DNA of 64,000 bases from Amycolatopsis sp. cg9. Its GTDB lineage: Bacteria > Actinomycetota > Actinomycetes > Mycobacteriales > Pseudonocardiaceae. A program made the translations under genes and the position numbers. The stretch lies in the NCBI RefSeq assembly GCF_041346945.1, contig NZ_CP166850.1:9718501-9782500 (forward strand), written 5' to 3'. Positions 33,346 through 41,966 of this stretch are shown in pieces; the first letter of the stretch is position 1; each line of letters begins with the position of its first letter. The notes under the pieces were generated by a model, which was not told the DNA's origin, made no database searches, and saw only the letters and a program-made list of their open reading frames with translations.

Positions 33346-33695
33346 GAAACGGTTGTGGCAGGTCCGTGCCGACACCCCGGGTGATCGCCGGTCGGCCGGC
33401 TCGCGACGTCCGCGGGGTTTCCGGTTGCTCGATCGCGAAGTCCGGTATCGCGGACAACTTCTTCGGCTCGGCGTATTCCGTGCCGGAGGCGCGCTTCGAC
33501 AGCGTCAACCGGCAGCTCCTCGCGATCGCCCACGACATGCGCGACACCGCCCTCTGCGTCCAGATCTCGGTGGCGGAGGACTTCCTGCTGATCCGGCGGA
33601 ACCTCGCCGTAAGGCAACAACCCTCGGCCGGCCAGCCGGGATATTGCCGGCGTATCGAAAAACGCATACGGGCCCGCAACCGCGGCCCGTCTTGA
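33342..33695 (+). other. Doubtful open frame upstream of vanH
   Basis: A 117-codon frame with a natural-looking middle part (SVNRQLLAIAHDMRDTALCV) but no known family, no good ribosome-binding site, and a VanR-like site inside its last third. It may be a gene remnant. The interval 33346-33651 otherwise shows nothing. Confidence 0.25.
33652..33671 (+). promoter_or_regulatory. Putative VanR site and promoter of vanHAX
   Basis: CGTAT-N10-ATACG, followed by GGGCCCGCA. The same element with the same spacing lies before vanY (38089-38108). In both cases 33 bases separate the site from the ATG, and TGGCAC precedes the start with no Shine-Dalgarno sequence. As the two genes belong to one VanRS regulon, this is the natural candidate for the VanR operator. 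Confidence 0.65.
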
Positions 33696-33704
33696 CTGGC
33701 ACGC

Positions 33705-34712
33705 ATGACCGACAGCCAGCAAGCACCGGCCCGCGGCCGGGCGCCGGTGACGATCGGGGTCACCGTTTACGGGTGTGCGCCCGATGAGGCCGCTCTCTTC
33801 CAGGAGCTGGCCGTCCACTGCGGTGTCACGCCCACCATCACCGAAGACGCGGTGGGCGACCACAACGTCGGGCTGGCCGCCGGGAATCGGTGCGTCAGCA
33901 TCGGGCACAAGACCGAAGTCAGCGACTCGACCTTGCGGGCGCTGAGCCGGGCCGGCGTCGAGTACGTCTCCACCCGCAGCGTCGGCTACAACCACATCGA
34001 CGTCGGGTACGCGAAGTCCGTCGGGATCACCGTGGAGAACGTCGCCTACTCGCCCGACAGCGTGGCCGACTACACCTTGATGCTCATGCTGATGGTGATC
34101 CGCGGGGCGAAGTCGACGCTGCGGCGCGCGGAAGTGCACGACTACCGGCTGAACGACGCCCGGGGGAAAGAGCTGCGGGACCTGACCGTCGGAGTCGTCG
34201 GCACCGGACGCATCGGGGTTGCCGTCATGGATCGGTTGCGGGGGTTCGGGTGCCGCATCGTGGCGCACGACAGCGTGCCGCGGAACTCCGCCGACTACGT
34301 GCCGCTCGACGAACTTCTGCAGATCAGCGACATCGTCACGCTGCACACGCCGCTGACCGCGGAAACGCACCACCTCCTCGACCGGCGGCGGATCGCGCGG
34401 CTGAAGCGGGGCGCGTTCGTCGTCAACACCGGGCGCGGTCCGCTCCTCGACACCGAGGCGCTCGTCCGCGGCCTGGAAAGCGGGCGGCTGGGCGGCGCCG
34501 CGCTCGACGTCCTCGAAGGCGAGGAAGGCATCTTCTACGCCGACCACCGGGGGCGGCCCGTGAACTCCGAAGCGCTGGTGCGGCTGCAAAACCTGCCCAA
34601 CGTCGTGATCAGCCCGCACACCGCCTACTACACCGACCACGCCTTGAACGACACCGTCGAAAACAGTCTCGTCAACTGCCTGAGCTTCGAAAGCGGGAAC
34701 CACCATGGCTGA
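33705..34712 (+). CDS. vanH: D-lactate dehydrogenase VanH
   Basis: A 335-residue D-2-hydroxyacid dehydrogenase that reduces pyruvate to D-lactate for the resistant cell-wall precursor. NAD-binding motif GVVGTGRIG; catalytic residues Arg244 in VNTGRGPLLD, Glu in DVLEGEEGIFY and His305 in ISPHTAYYTDHA. VanH-type sequences STRSVGYNHIDVGYAKSVGI and YSPDSVADYTLMLML are present. It starts ATG 33705 without a clear ribosome-binding site, 33 bases after the putative VanR site. Its 3' end overlaps vanA by eight bases. Confidence 0.95.
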   Translation: MTDSQQAPARGRAPVTIGVTVYGCAPDEAALFQELAVHCGVTPTITEDAVGDHNVGLAAGNRCVSIGHKTEVSDSTLRALSRAGVEYVSTRSVGYNHIDVGYAKSVGITVENVAYSPDSVADYTLMLMLMVIRGAKSTLRRAEVHDYRLNDARGKELRDLTVGVVGTGRIGVAVMDRLRGFGCRIVAHDSVPRNSADYVPLDELLQISDIVTLHTPLTAETHHLLDRRRIARLKRGAFVVNTGRGPLLDTEALVRGLESGRLGGAALDVLEGEEGIFYADHRGRPVNSEALVRLQNLPNVVISPHTAYYTDHALNDTVENSLVNCLSFESGNHHG

Positions 34713-35709
34713 GCTGAAAGTCGGGATCCTCTTCGGGGGCCCGTCCGAGGAACACCCCGTCTCCGTCAAGTCCGCGCACGAGGTCGCCAAGCACCTCGAC
34801 GCCGAAAAGTACGAGCCCGTCTGGATCCGGATCACCAAGGACGCCGCGTGGGAACTCTGCGACGGCCCCGGCGCGGAGCACGGCAACCCGGTCGTGCTGT
34901 CGCCGGACGGGCTGCTCGTCCTGTCCGACGGGAAGTACGAGGTGCTCAAGCTGGACGTCGTCCTTCCCGTGCTGCACGGCCGGTTCGGGGAAGACGGGGC
35001 GGTGCAGGGTTTGCTCGAACTCGCCGGCGTCCCCTACGCCGGCTGTGACGTCACCGGTTCCGCGCTGTGCATGGACAAGTCGCTGACCTACCTCGTCACC
35101 GCGAGCGCGGGCATCGCCACGCCGAAGCACTGGGAGGCGGACGAAAACCCCGGCTCGTTCAGCTACCCCGTCTTCGTCAAGCCCGCGCGGTCGGGATCCT
35201 CGTTCGGGGTGAGCAAAGTGCTGCGCGCGGAAGACCTGCCGGACGCCGTCGAAGCCGCGCGGGAGTACGACGAGCGGGTGCTGATCGAAGAAGCGGTCGT
35301 CGGCAGCGAAATCGGGTGTTCGTTGCTGGGCAACGGATCCGACCTGATCGCGGGCGAGCTGGACCGGGTCGCGCTCAGCCACGGGTTCTTCAAGATCCAC
35401 CAGGAGGAAAACCCGGAAAGCGGTTCCGAGAACTCGGCGTTCATCGTGCCCGCGGACATCCCGGCCGAGGCGCGCACGCTCGTCCTGGAGACGGCGAAGG
35501 CCGTTTACCACGCGCTGGGGTGCCGGGGACTGGCTCGGGTGGACATGTTCCTCAAGGAGGACGGGACCGTCGTGCTCAACGAGGTCAACACCCTGCCCGG
35601 CCTGACCTCCTACAGCCGCTACCCGCGGATGATGGCCGCCGCCGGGCTGCCGCTCGGGGAAGTGCTCGATCGGCTGCTTTCGCTTGCCCTGGAGGAGAAG
35701 CGGCGGTGA
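34705..35709 (+). CDS. vanA: D-alanine--D-lactate ligase VanA type
   Basis: A 334-residue ATP-grasp ligase joining D-Ala to D-Lac. The N-terminal GGPSEEHPVSVKSA, ATP-binding VFVKPARSGSSFGVSKV and metal-binding ARVDMFLKEDGTVVLNEVNT are intact. The omega loop reads FFKIHQEENPESGSENSAF, with His232 at the position of VanA His244, where D-Ala-D-Ala ligases have Tyr; this indicates depsipeptide specificity. It is sandwiched between vanH and vanX with 8- and 4-base overlaps. It belongs to the actinomycete VanA/VanM-like ligase group; the exact subtype needs a tree. Confidence 0.95.
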   Translation: MAELKVGILFGGPSEEHPVSVKSAHEVAKHLDAEKYEPVWIRITKDAAWELCDGPGAEHGNPVVLSPDGLLVLSDGKYEVLKLDVVLPVLHGRFGEDGAVQGLLELAGVPYAGCDVTGSALCMDKSLTYLVTASAGIATPKHWEADENPGSFSYPVFVKPARSGSSFGVSKVLRAEDLPDAVEAAREYDERVLIEEAVVGSEIGCSLLGNGSDLIAGELDRVALSHGFFKIHQEENPESGSENSAFIVPADIPAEARTLVLETAKAVYHALGCRGLARVDMFLKEDGTVVLNEVNTLPGLTSYSRYPRMMAAAGLPLGEVLDRLLSLALEEKRR

Positions 35710-36323
35710 ACGACGACTTCGTCTTCGTCGACGAGCTCGTGCCCGGCATCCGCTGGGACGCCAAGTACGCCACCTGGGACAACTTCACCGGCAAGCCCGT
35801 GGACGGCTACCTCGCCAACCGCGTCGCCGGCACCCGGGCGTTGTGCGCGGCCTTGGAACGAGCCCAGGAGAAGGCCGAAACCCTCGGGTTCGGGCTGCTC
35901 CTGTGGGACGGCTACCGTCCACAACGGGCTGTCGACTGCTTCCTGCGCTGGTCACGCCAACCCGAGGACGGCCGGACGAAGGCGCGGCACTACCCGAACA
36001 TCGCGCGCACGGAGATGTTCGAAAAGGGTTACGTGGCCAGGAAATCGGGGCACAGCCGGGGCAGCACCGTCGACCTGACGCTCTACCACCTGGCCACCGG
36101 TGAGCTCGCCGCCATGGGTGGGGGCCACGACCTGATGGACGTCGTTTCGCACCACGGCGCGGCCGGGATCACGGCGGCCGAAACGGCGAACCGGCAGCAC
36201 CTCTGCTCCATCATGGAATCCTGCGGGTTCCGCCGGTACGACCGGGAATGGTGGCACTACACGCTGAACCGCGAACCCCACCCGGACACCTACTTCGACT
36301 TCCCCGTCCCGTGGCGCTCGTGA
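35706..36323 (+). CDS. vanX: D-Ala-D-Ala dipeptidase VanX
   Basis: A 205-residue zinc dipeptidase that removes cytoplasmic D-Ala-D-Ala so only D-Ala-D-Lac enters peptidoglycan. Zinc ligands His116 and Asp123 (SGHSRGSTVDLT) and His184, catalytic Glu181 (REWWHYTL) and Arg71 (WDGYRPQR) fall at exactly the numbers of classical VanX. Start GTG 35706 overlaps the vanA stop as GTGA. The 3' end overlaps convergent vanS by 34 bases. No signal peptide, as expected. Confidence 0.96.
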   Translation: MNDDFVFVDELVPGIRWDAKYATWDNFTGKPVDGYLANRVAGTRALCAALERAQEKAETLGFGLLLWDGYRPQRAVDCFLRWSRQPEDGRTKARHYPNIARTEMFEKGYVARKSGHSRGSTVDLTLYHLATGELAAMGGGHDLMDVVSHHGAAGITAAETANRQHLCSIMESCGFRRYDREWWHYTLNREPHPDTYFDFPVPWRS

Positions 36324-37393
36324 CCCGGCACCCGCACGGTGACGCGGAGCCCGCCGTCGAGGCGCGGGGTGATCGTGAGGGTCCCGTCGTGCGCCCGGGC
36401 GATGCTGGCGACGATCGCCAGGCCGAGGCCGACCCCGGCGTGGTCGCTCTTCACGCGTTCGGTGCCGCGCTGGAACGGTTCGGCGAGCGTCGCCACCAGG
36501 TCCGGCGAGAGCTGTTCGCCGGTGTTCTCGACGGTGAGCTCGACGCTCCCGCCGTGGACGCTGGTCTCGACCCACACCGTGCCCGCTCCGGGCCGGTTGT
36601 GGACGATCGCGTTGTGCACGAGGTTCGTCGTCAGCTGCAGCAGCAGCGCGGCCGAGCCGGTGGCGGCGGCCGGCACGCCGGACACCGAAAGCGCGACGCC
36701 GCGCTTCTCCGCGAAAGCGAGGAGCGTTTCGGCGGCCTCCTCCGCGATCAGGGACAGGTCGACGGGTTCCGGGGTGAACGACCGCTGGTCGGCGCGGCTG
36801 AGCAGGAGCAGCGCTTCGGCGAGGTCGATCGCCCGGGTGTTCACGGCGTCGAGGCGGTCGACGAGCTCGTCGACGTCGCGGTCGCCGTCGTGGCGGGCGA
36901 CGTCGAGCAGCGTCCGCGTGATCGCCAGCGGGGTGCGCAGCTCGTGGGAGGCGTTGGCGGCGAACCGCCGCTGTTCGGCGACCTGCGCTTCGAGCCGGGC
37001 GAGCATCGTGTCGAAGGCGTCGGCGAGCTCGCGGAACTCGTCCCGGCGGCCCGGCAGCCGGATCCGGTGCGAGAGCGAGCCGTCCGCGGCCGTGCGGGTG
37101 GCGTCGGTGATGCTGTTCAGCGGGGCGAGCATCCGGCCGGCGAGGACCCACCCGCCCGCGAGCCCGAACACCAGCAGGAAGAGCAGGCAGGCCGCCGCGG
37201 ACGGGGCGAAGGCGCGGATGAGGACGCGGCCGGGCGGGGACATCACCACCGGCATGAGTTCCATGCTCAGCTGCTGGTAGTTCAGCAGGAACAGGCCCAC
37301 CGCGGCGAGCAGCAGGGTGCCGGTGACCATGACGACGCCGGCGTAGCTGAGGGTCAGCTTGAGGCGGACGCTCAGCCCGCGTGCCCTAGCCAC
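36290..37393 (-). CDS. vanS: Sensor histidine kinase VanS
   Basis: A 367-residue sensor kinase. Two membrane helices (about 16-37 and 62-84) flank a short extracytoplasmic loop of roughly 25 residues, the layout of actinomycete VanS rather than of large-sensor kinases. A HAMP-like linker follows, then the H-box NASHELRTPLAI with His150, N-box QLTTNLVHNAIVHNRPG and G-box HAGVGLGLAIV. Start GTG 37393 overlaps the vanR stop by eight bases. It presumably detects glycopeptides and phosphorylates VanR. Confidence 0.92.
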   Translation of the reverse strand: MARARGLSVRLKLTLSYAGVVMVTGTLLLAAVGLFLLNYQQLSMELMPVVMSPPGRVLIRAFAPSAAACLLFLLVFGLAGGWVLAGRMLAPLNSITDATRTAADGSLSHRIRLPGRRDEFRELADAFDTMLARLEAQVAEQRRFAANASHELRTPLAITRTLLDVARHDGDRDVDELVDRLDAVNTRAIDLAEALLLLSRADQRSFTPEPVDLSLIAEEAAETLLAFAEKRGVALSVSGVPAAATGSAALLLQLTTNLVHNAIVHNRPGAGTVWVETSVHGGSVELTVENTGEQLSPDLVATLAEPFQRGTERVKSDHAGVGLGLAIVASIARAHDGTLTITPRLDGGLRVTVRVPGHERHGTGKSK

Positions 37394-38054
37394 GATCAGT
37401 CTCGATGCGGTAGCCGACCCCGGGCACGGTCGCGATGATCCCGGGTTCACCCAGGCGTTTGCGCAGCGACGACACCGTGATGCGCACGGCGTTGGTGAAC
37501 GGGTCGGCGTTCTCGTCCCAGGCCCGTTCCAAGAGGTCCTCGGCGCTGACGACACCCCCTTCGGCGGCGACGAGGACCTCCAGCACGGCGAACTGCTTCC
37601 TGGTCAGCGCCACATAACGGCCGTCGCGGTAGACCTCGCGGCGGAACGGGTCCAGCCGGAGCCCGGCGATCTCCCGCACGGGCGGCCGGTTGTGGGCGCG
37701 ACGGCGGTCGAGCGCCCTGAGCCGCAGCACCAGCTCCCGCAGCGCGAACGGCTTGGTGAGGTAGTCGTCGGCGCCGAGCTCGAACCCGGTGGCCTTGTCG
37801 TCGATCCGGTCGGCGGCGGTCAGCATGAGGATCGGGGTGCCGCTGCCGGAGGCGACGATGCGCCGGGCGATCTCGTCGCCGGACGGGCCGGGGATGTCGC
37901 GGTCGAGCACGGCGATGTCGTAGGTGTTGACGCTCAGCAGTTCCAGGGCCGTGTCGCCGTCGCCGGCGATGTCGGCCGCGATCGCCGCCAGGCGCAGCCC
38001 GTCCCGGATGCCTTCGGCCAGATAGGGTTCGTCCTCGACGACCAGCACACGCAC
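37386..38054 (-). CDS. vanR: Response regulator VanR
   Basis: A 222-residue OmpR-type response regulator. Receiver: acidic VVEDEPYLAEG, phospho-acceptor Asp51 in DIAVLDRDIPG, switch residues in ILMLTAADRI and YLTKPFALREL. DNA-binding winged helix from about 125: ALTRKQFAVLEVLVAAEGGV, RITVSSLRKRLGEPG and VPGVGYRI. Start GTG 38054. It diverges from vanY across the second VanR-like site, so it could autoregulate. Confidence 0.92.
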   Translation of the reverse strand: MRVLVVEDEPYLAEGIRDGLRLAAIAADIAGDGDTALELLSVNTYDIAVLDRDIPGPSGDEIARRIVASGSGTPILMLTAADRIDDKATGFELGADDYLTKPFALRELVLRLRALDRRRAHNRPPVREIAGLRLDPFRREVYRDGRYVALTRKQFAVLEVLVAAEGGVVSAEDLLERAWDENADPFTNAVRITVSSLRKRLGEPGIIATVPGVGYRIETDRG

Positions 38055-38088
38055 GCCCCCGATCGTACGAGCCGGTTCCTATCGGCGG

Positions 38089-38108
38089 CGTATCGAAAAC
38101 CGGATACG
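38089..38108. promoter_or_regulatory. Putative VanR site between vanR and vanY
   Basis: CGTAT-N10-ATACG followed by GGGCCCGCA, the same as at 33652-33671. It is 33 bases before the vanY ATG and 34 bases before the divergent vanR start, so one site may serve both promoters. Confidence 0.65.
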
Positions 38109-38141
38109 GGCCCGCATCGCGGCGTTTCCTTCACTGGCACC

Positions 38142-38615
38142 ATGACTTCTCGCGAACTGGTCGTCCGCGGCGCCGTCCCCCGGCCGGTGTCCGTCTTCGA
38201 CGACGAGACGCCGGCCGTCGTCAACCTCGATCCGGAACTGCTCGCCGCCCTGCGCCGGGCCGCGACCGACGCCGCGCGCGACGGCGTCGCGATCCTCGTC
38301 AACGGCGGCTGGCGGTCCCCCGCCTACCAGGCAGAGCTGCTCCGCCGGGCCGTCTCGGAGTACGGCTCGGAACGCGAAGCCCGCCGCTGGGTGGCCACGC
38401 CCGGCACCTCGGCGCACGTGTCGGGCGACGCCGTCGACATCGGGCCCGCGGCGGCCCGGCGCTGGCTGGCCGAGCACGGTGCCGGGTACGGGCTGTGCCA
38501 GATCTACCGCAACGAACCGTGGCACTACGAACTGCGCCCCGAAGCCGTCGACCACGGGTGCCCGCCGATGTACCCCGACCCCAGCCACGACCCGCGGACG
38601 AGCCTCAGGACGTGA
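38142..38615 (+). CDS. vanY: VanY-type D,D-carboxypeptidase without membrane anchor
   Basis: A 157-residue zinc D-alanyl-D-alanine carboxypeptidase of the VanY/VanX superfamily. Zinc motif SAHVSGDAVDIG (His92, Asp99), catalytic Glu125 and His128 in NEPWHYELRP, and substrate-binding GGWRSPAYQAELL. It would trim terminal D-Ala from precursors made with D-Ala-D-Ala. There is no signal peptide or membrane segment, unlike membrane-bound VanY of enterococci; a cytoplasmic role like VanXY enzymes is possible. The ATG at 38142 is the only reasonable start, and its promoter copies that of vanH. Its 3' end overlaps convergent ftsQ by 11 bases. Confidence 0.88.
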   Translation: MTSRELVVRGAVPRPVSVFDDETPAVVNLDPELLAALRRAATDAARDGVAILVNGGWRSPAYQAELLRRAVSEYGSEREARRWVATPGTSAHVSGDAVDIGPAAARRWLAEHGAGYGLCQIYRNEPWHYELRPEAVDHGCPPMYPDPSHDPRTSLRT

Positions 38616-39447
38616 TCGTCGGCAGTTCCGGCGCCGCGACGTCGTAGACCTTGCCGTCCTGGGTCAGCAGCGCCGCCAGGACCTTGGCCTTGCGGTCCGT
38701 CTGCTCCGCCGTCCCCCAGCGAACGATCTTCCCGCTCGACAACGTGAACTCGACGCTCGCCGGCGTCTTGGCCGTCGCCGTCGTGACCTGCTTGAGGAGC
38801 TGCTCCGGGATCACCCCGAGGACCGCCGTCACCGCCCGGGTCACCGGGTCGTCCGCGGAAACCTTGGGGAGCTTCAGTTCCGGCAGGCCCGGCGGGCGGG
38901 CCGCGACCGTCTTGAACACCACGCCGCCGCCGTCGACCAGGTGCACGCCGTCGCCGCCGGGGCCGCTGTCGAAGAACGCGATGGCCGTTCGCTCGGTCAC
39001 CGTGATCTCGACCGTGTTCGGCCAGGAGCGCGACACCTCGACCGTGGCGATGCCCGGCATCCCGGCCACCCGGTCGCGGATCTCGTCGGCGTCCAGGCGC
39101 AGCAACGGCTTGTCGGCCGGGACCGCCGCCACCGCGCGGATCTGGTCCGCGGTCACCGTGCGCGCCCCCGCCACCGCGACGTCCTTGACCCCCAGCATCG
39201 AGCTGAAGAACAGCAGGTAGACGCCCGCGACGACGGTCAGGACGGTGAGCAGCGCGACCCACCGGCGGCGGATCTCCACCTGCCGGTTGGGCCGGGTGGG
39301 CCGGGTGCGCGGCGCCGTCTTGACCCGTGCGGCGCGGGTGCGGCGGCGCTCCTCTTCGGACCGCCGCCCGCGCCGTTCCCGCGCCAGGGCAGCGCGATCC
39401 CGCTCGTCCTCTTCGGACGGACGGCGGCGTTCCCTGGTCGGACTCAT
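38605..39447 (-). CDS. ftsQ: Cell division protein FtsQ
   Basis: A 280-residue division protein. A charged Arg/Glu-rich cytoplasmic tail (residues 1-60) is followed by one membrane helix (VALLTVLTVVAGVYLLFF), a POTRA domain (VKDVAVAGARTVTADQIRAV and PGIATVEVSRSWPNTVEITV) and the FtsQ beta domain (ASVEFTLSSGKIVRWG). It bridges early and late division proteins at midcell. Start ATG 39447, four bases after murC. ftsZ, the usual next gene, does not follow; vanY converges on it instead. Confidence 0.95.
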   Translation of the reverse strand: MSPTRERRRPSEEDERDRAALARERRGRRSEEERRRTRAARVKTAPRTRPTRPNRQVEIRRRWVALLTVLTVVAGVYLLFFSSMLGVKDVAVAGARTVTADQIRAVAAVPADKPLLRLDADEIRDRVAGMPGIATVEVSRSWPNTVEITVTERTAIAFFDSGPGGDGVHLVDGGGVVFKTVAARPPGLPELKLPKVSADDPVTRAVTAVLGVIPEQLLKQVTTATAKTPASVEFTLSSGKIVRWGTAEQTDRKAKVLAALLTQDGKVYDVAAPELPTITS

Positions 39448-39451
39448 GGTG

Positions 39452-40849
39452 TCAGCGCTTGTCCAGCTCGGCGAGGATCTCCGGGCCCAGCTGCGTCACG
39501 TCCCCGGCGCCCATGGTGACGACGAGGTCGCCACCGCGCACGAGCCCGGCCACCAAGCCGGCGGCGACGTCGAACGCGGGCTCGTAGTGCACCGGCACGG
39601 TCACGCCGTCGGCGATCAGCGCACCGGTGACACCCGGCTCGGGCTCCTCGCGGGCGCCGTAGACGTCCAGCACGACGACCTCGTCGGCCAGCGACAGCGC
39701 CGCGGAGAACTCCTTCGCGAACAGCTTGGTCCGCGAGTACAGGTGCGGCTGGAACACGACGACGACCCGGCCGGACCCGGCCGCGGTCCGGACCGCGCGC
39801 AGCTGCGCGGCCACCTCGGTCGGGTGGTGGGCGTAGTCGTCGTAGACGCGGACGTCGCCGGCGCGGCCCTTGAACTCGAAGCGGCGCCGGACGCCGCCGA
39901 ACGCGGCCAGCCCCTCGGCCAGTTCGGTCGCCGGCGCGCCCAGCTCGAGCCCGGCCAGCAGCGCGGCGACCGCGTTGAGCGCCATGTGCTCACCCGGCAC
40001 GGCGACCCGCACCGACAGCTCGGCGCCGTCCAGCGCCAGGCGGACGACGCCGCCGTCGGGCGCCGGGGTGTACTCCAGCACGCGGGCGTCGCCCTCGCCG
40101 GTGACCGAGCGGCCGTAGCGGCGCACCCGGACCCCCAGCTTCTCGGCTTCCTCGCCCAGCTCGTCCGCGGCGGCGTCGTCACCGCACACGATCAGCAGCC
40201 CGCCCGGCACGATCCGCGCGACGAAGTCGGTGAAGACCTTCGTGTAGGCCTCGGCCGTGCCGTGGTGGTCCAGGTGGTCGGGCTCGACGTTCGTCACGAC
40301 CGCGACCGACGGCGAATACGTCAGGAACGAGCCGTCGCTCTCGTCGGCCTCGGCGACGAAGACGCCGCCCTCGCCGTGGTGGGCGTTGGCGCCGGACTCG
40401 TTGAGGTCGCCGCCGATGGCGAACGACGGGTCGAGCCGGCAGTGCTGCAGCGCCACGGTCAGCATCGACGTCGTCGACGTCTTGCCGTGCGTACCCGCGA
40501 TGCAGGCGACGCGGTGGCCTGCCATCAGCCCGGCCAGCGCCTGCGCCCGGTGCAGCACCGGGATCCCCGCCGCGCGGGCCGCGGCCAGCTCGGGGTTGGT
40601 CTCCTTGATCGCCGTCGAGACGACCACCGACGACGGCGGCTCGGCCAGCGCGGAAAGGTTCTCGGCGCGCTGGCCGATGAACAGCTCGGCGCCCTGGGCC
40701 CGCAGCGACAGCAGCGCGCGCGACTCCTTCGCGTCCGAGCCCGACACGAACGCGCCCCTGGCCAGCAGGATCCGCGCGATGCCGGACATGCCGGCCCCGC
40801 CGATCCCGATCAGGTGCGCCCGGCGCAGCTCTTCAGGCAACTCAGGCAC
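39452..40849 (-). CDS. murC: UDP-N-acetylmuramate--L-alanine ligase
   Basis: A 465-residue Mur ligase adding L-Ala to UDP-MurNAc. N-terminal nucleotide motif [19 protein letters not shown] loop [13 protein letters not shown], carbamate/Mg region [15 protein letters not shown] and C-terminal [15 protein letters not shown] are intact. Start GTG 40849 overlaps the murG stop by eight bases. Cytoplasmic step of peptidoglycan synthesis, in dcw order murG-murC-ftsQ. Confidence 0.97.
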   Translation of the reverse strand: MPELPEELRRAHLIGIGGAGMSGIARILLARGAFVSGSDAKESRALLSLRAQGAELFIGQRAENLSALAEPPSSVVVSTAIKETNPELAAARAAGIPVLHRAQALAGLMAGHRVACIAGTHGKTSTTSMLTVALQHCRLDPSFAIGGDLNESGANAHHGEGGVFVAEADESDGSFLTYSPSVAVVTNVEPDHLDHHGTAEAYTKVFTDFVARIVPGGLLIVCGDDAAADELGEEAEKLGVRVRRYGRSVTGEGDARVLEYTPAPDGGVVRLALDGAELSVRVAVPGEHMALNAVAALLAGLELGAPATELAEGLAAFGGVRRRFEFKGRAGDVRVYDDYAHHPTEVAAQLRAVRTAAGSGRVVVVFQPHLYSRTKLFAKEFSAALSLADEVVVLDVYGAREEPEPGVTGALIADGVTVPVHYEPAFDVAAGLVAGLVRGGDLVVTMGAGDVTQLGPEILAELDKR

Positions 40850-41966
40850 CGGCGGCCTCCAGGACGATGCGGGCGAGGGTCTCGTCGGCTTCGCGGTGGC
40901 CCATGCCGGCCGCGGCCGCGCTCATCTTCGCGACGCGGTCGGGGTCGGTGACCAGCGGGACGACCAGCTCGGCGACCTTGGCCGGGCTCAGGTCGGCGTC
41001 CTCGACCATCAGCGCGGCACCGGCGTCGACGGCGGGCCGCCCGTTGGAGGCCTGCTCGCCGTTGCCGATCGGCAGCGGGACGAACACCGCGGGCAGCCCG
41101 ACCGAGCTCACCTCGGCGACGGTCATCGCGCCCGAGCGGCAGATCGCGACGTCCGCCGCCGCGTAGGCCAGGTCCATCCGCTCCAGGTACGGCACCGGCA
41201 CGTACGCCGGCTTGCCCGGGAACTCCTGCACGACCAGGGTGTTCTTCGGCCCGTGCGCGTGCAGCACGCCGACCCCGGCGTCGGCCAGGTCCTTCGCCGC
41301 GCCGGACACCGCGGCGTTGATCGACTGCGCGCCCTGCGAACCGCCGAACACCAGCAGCGTCGGCGCGTCGGGGTCCAGCCCGAAGTGCGCGCGGGCCTCG
41401 GCGCGCAGCCCGGCGCGGTCCAGCGACGTGATCGACCGCCGCAGCGGGATCCCGACGACCTCGGCGTTCGGCAGCGTCGTCCCGGGGACGGCGACGGCGA
41501 CGCGCTTGGCGAACCGCGCGCCGACCTTGTTGGCCAGGCCGGCCGACTTGTTGGCCTCGTGCACCACGATCGGGACGCGCCCGCGCGCGGCCAGGTAGGC
41601 GGGCAGGGCGACGTAGCCGCCGAAGCCGACGACGACGTCCGCGCCGACCCGGTCCAGCACCTCACGGGTCTTGCGCACCGAGTCGCGGACCTTCAGCGGC
41701 AGCCGCAGCAGCTCCGGCGTCGGCTTGCGCGGCAGCGGCACCGGCGGGATCAGCTCCAGGTCGTAACCGCGGGCCGGGACGAGCTTGTTCTCCAGGCCGC
41801 GCTCGGTCCCGAGGGCGATCACGGTCGCGTCCGGGCGCAGCCGCATGACGGCGTCGGCCAGGGCGAGGGCGGGTTCGATGTGTCCTGCGGTGCCACCTCC
41901 GGCGACCACGACCACAGGCCCTCTGCCCGCGGCTTCTCGCTCGGTTCCCTTGACGGGCTTACTCAC
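40842..41966 (-). CDS. murG: Lipid II-forming glycosyltransferase MurG
   Basis: A 374-residue peripheral membrane glycosyltransferase moving GlcNAc onto lipid I. N-terminal G-loop [21 protein letters not shown]-terminal donor site [16 protein letters not shown] and [20 protein letters not shown]. Start GTG 41966 overlaps the ftsW stop as GTGA with GGAGAGG upstream; an extra TTG one codon earlier is rejected. Confidence 0.97.
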   Translation of the reverse strand: MSKPVKGTEREAAGRGPVVVVAGGGTAGHIEPALALADAVMRLRPDATVIALGTERGLENKLVPARGYDLELIPPVPLPRKPTPELLRLPLKVRDSVRKTREVLDRVGADVVVGFGGYVALPAYLAARGRVPIVVHEANKSAGLANKVGARFAKRVAVAVPGTTLPNAEVVGIPLRRSITSLDRAGLRAEARAHFGLDPDAPTLLVFGGSQGAQSINAAVSGAAKDLADAGVGVLHAHGPKNTLVVQEFPGKPAYVPVPYLERMDLAYAAADVAICRSGAMTVAEVSSVGLPAVFVPLPIGNGEQASNGRPAVDAGAALMVEDADLSPAKVAELVVPLVTDPDRVAKMSAAAAGMGHREADETLARIVLEAAGA

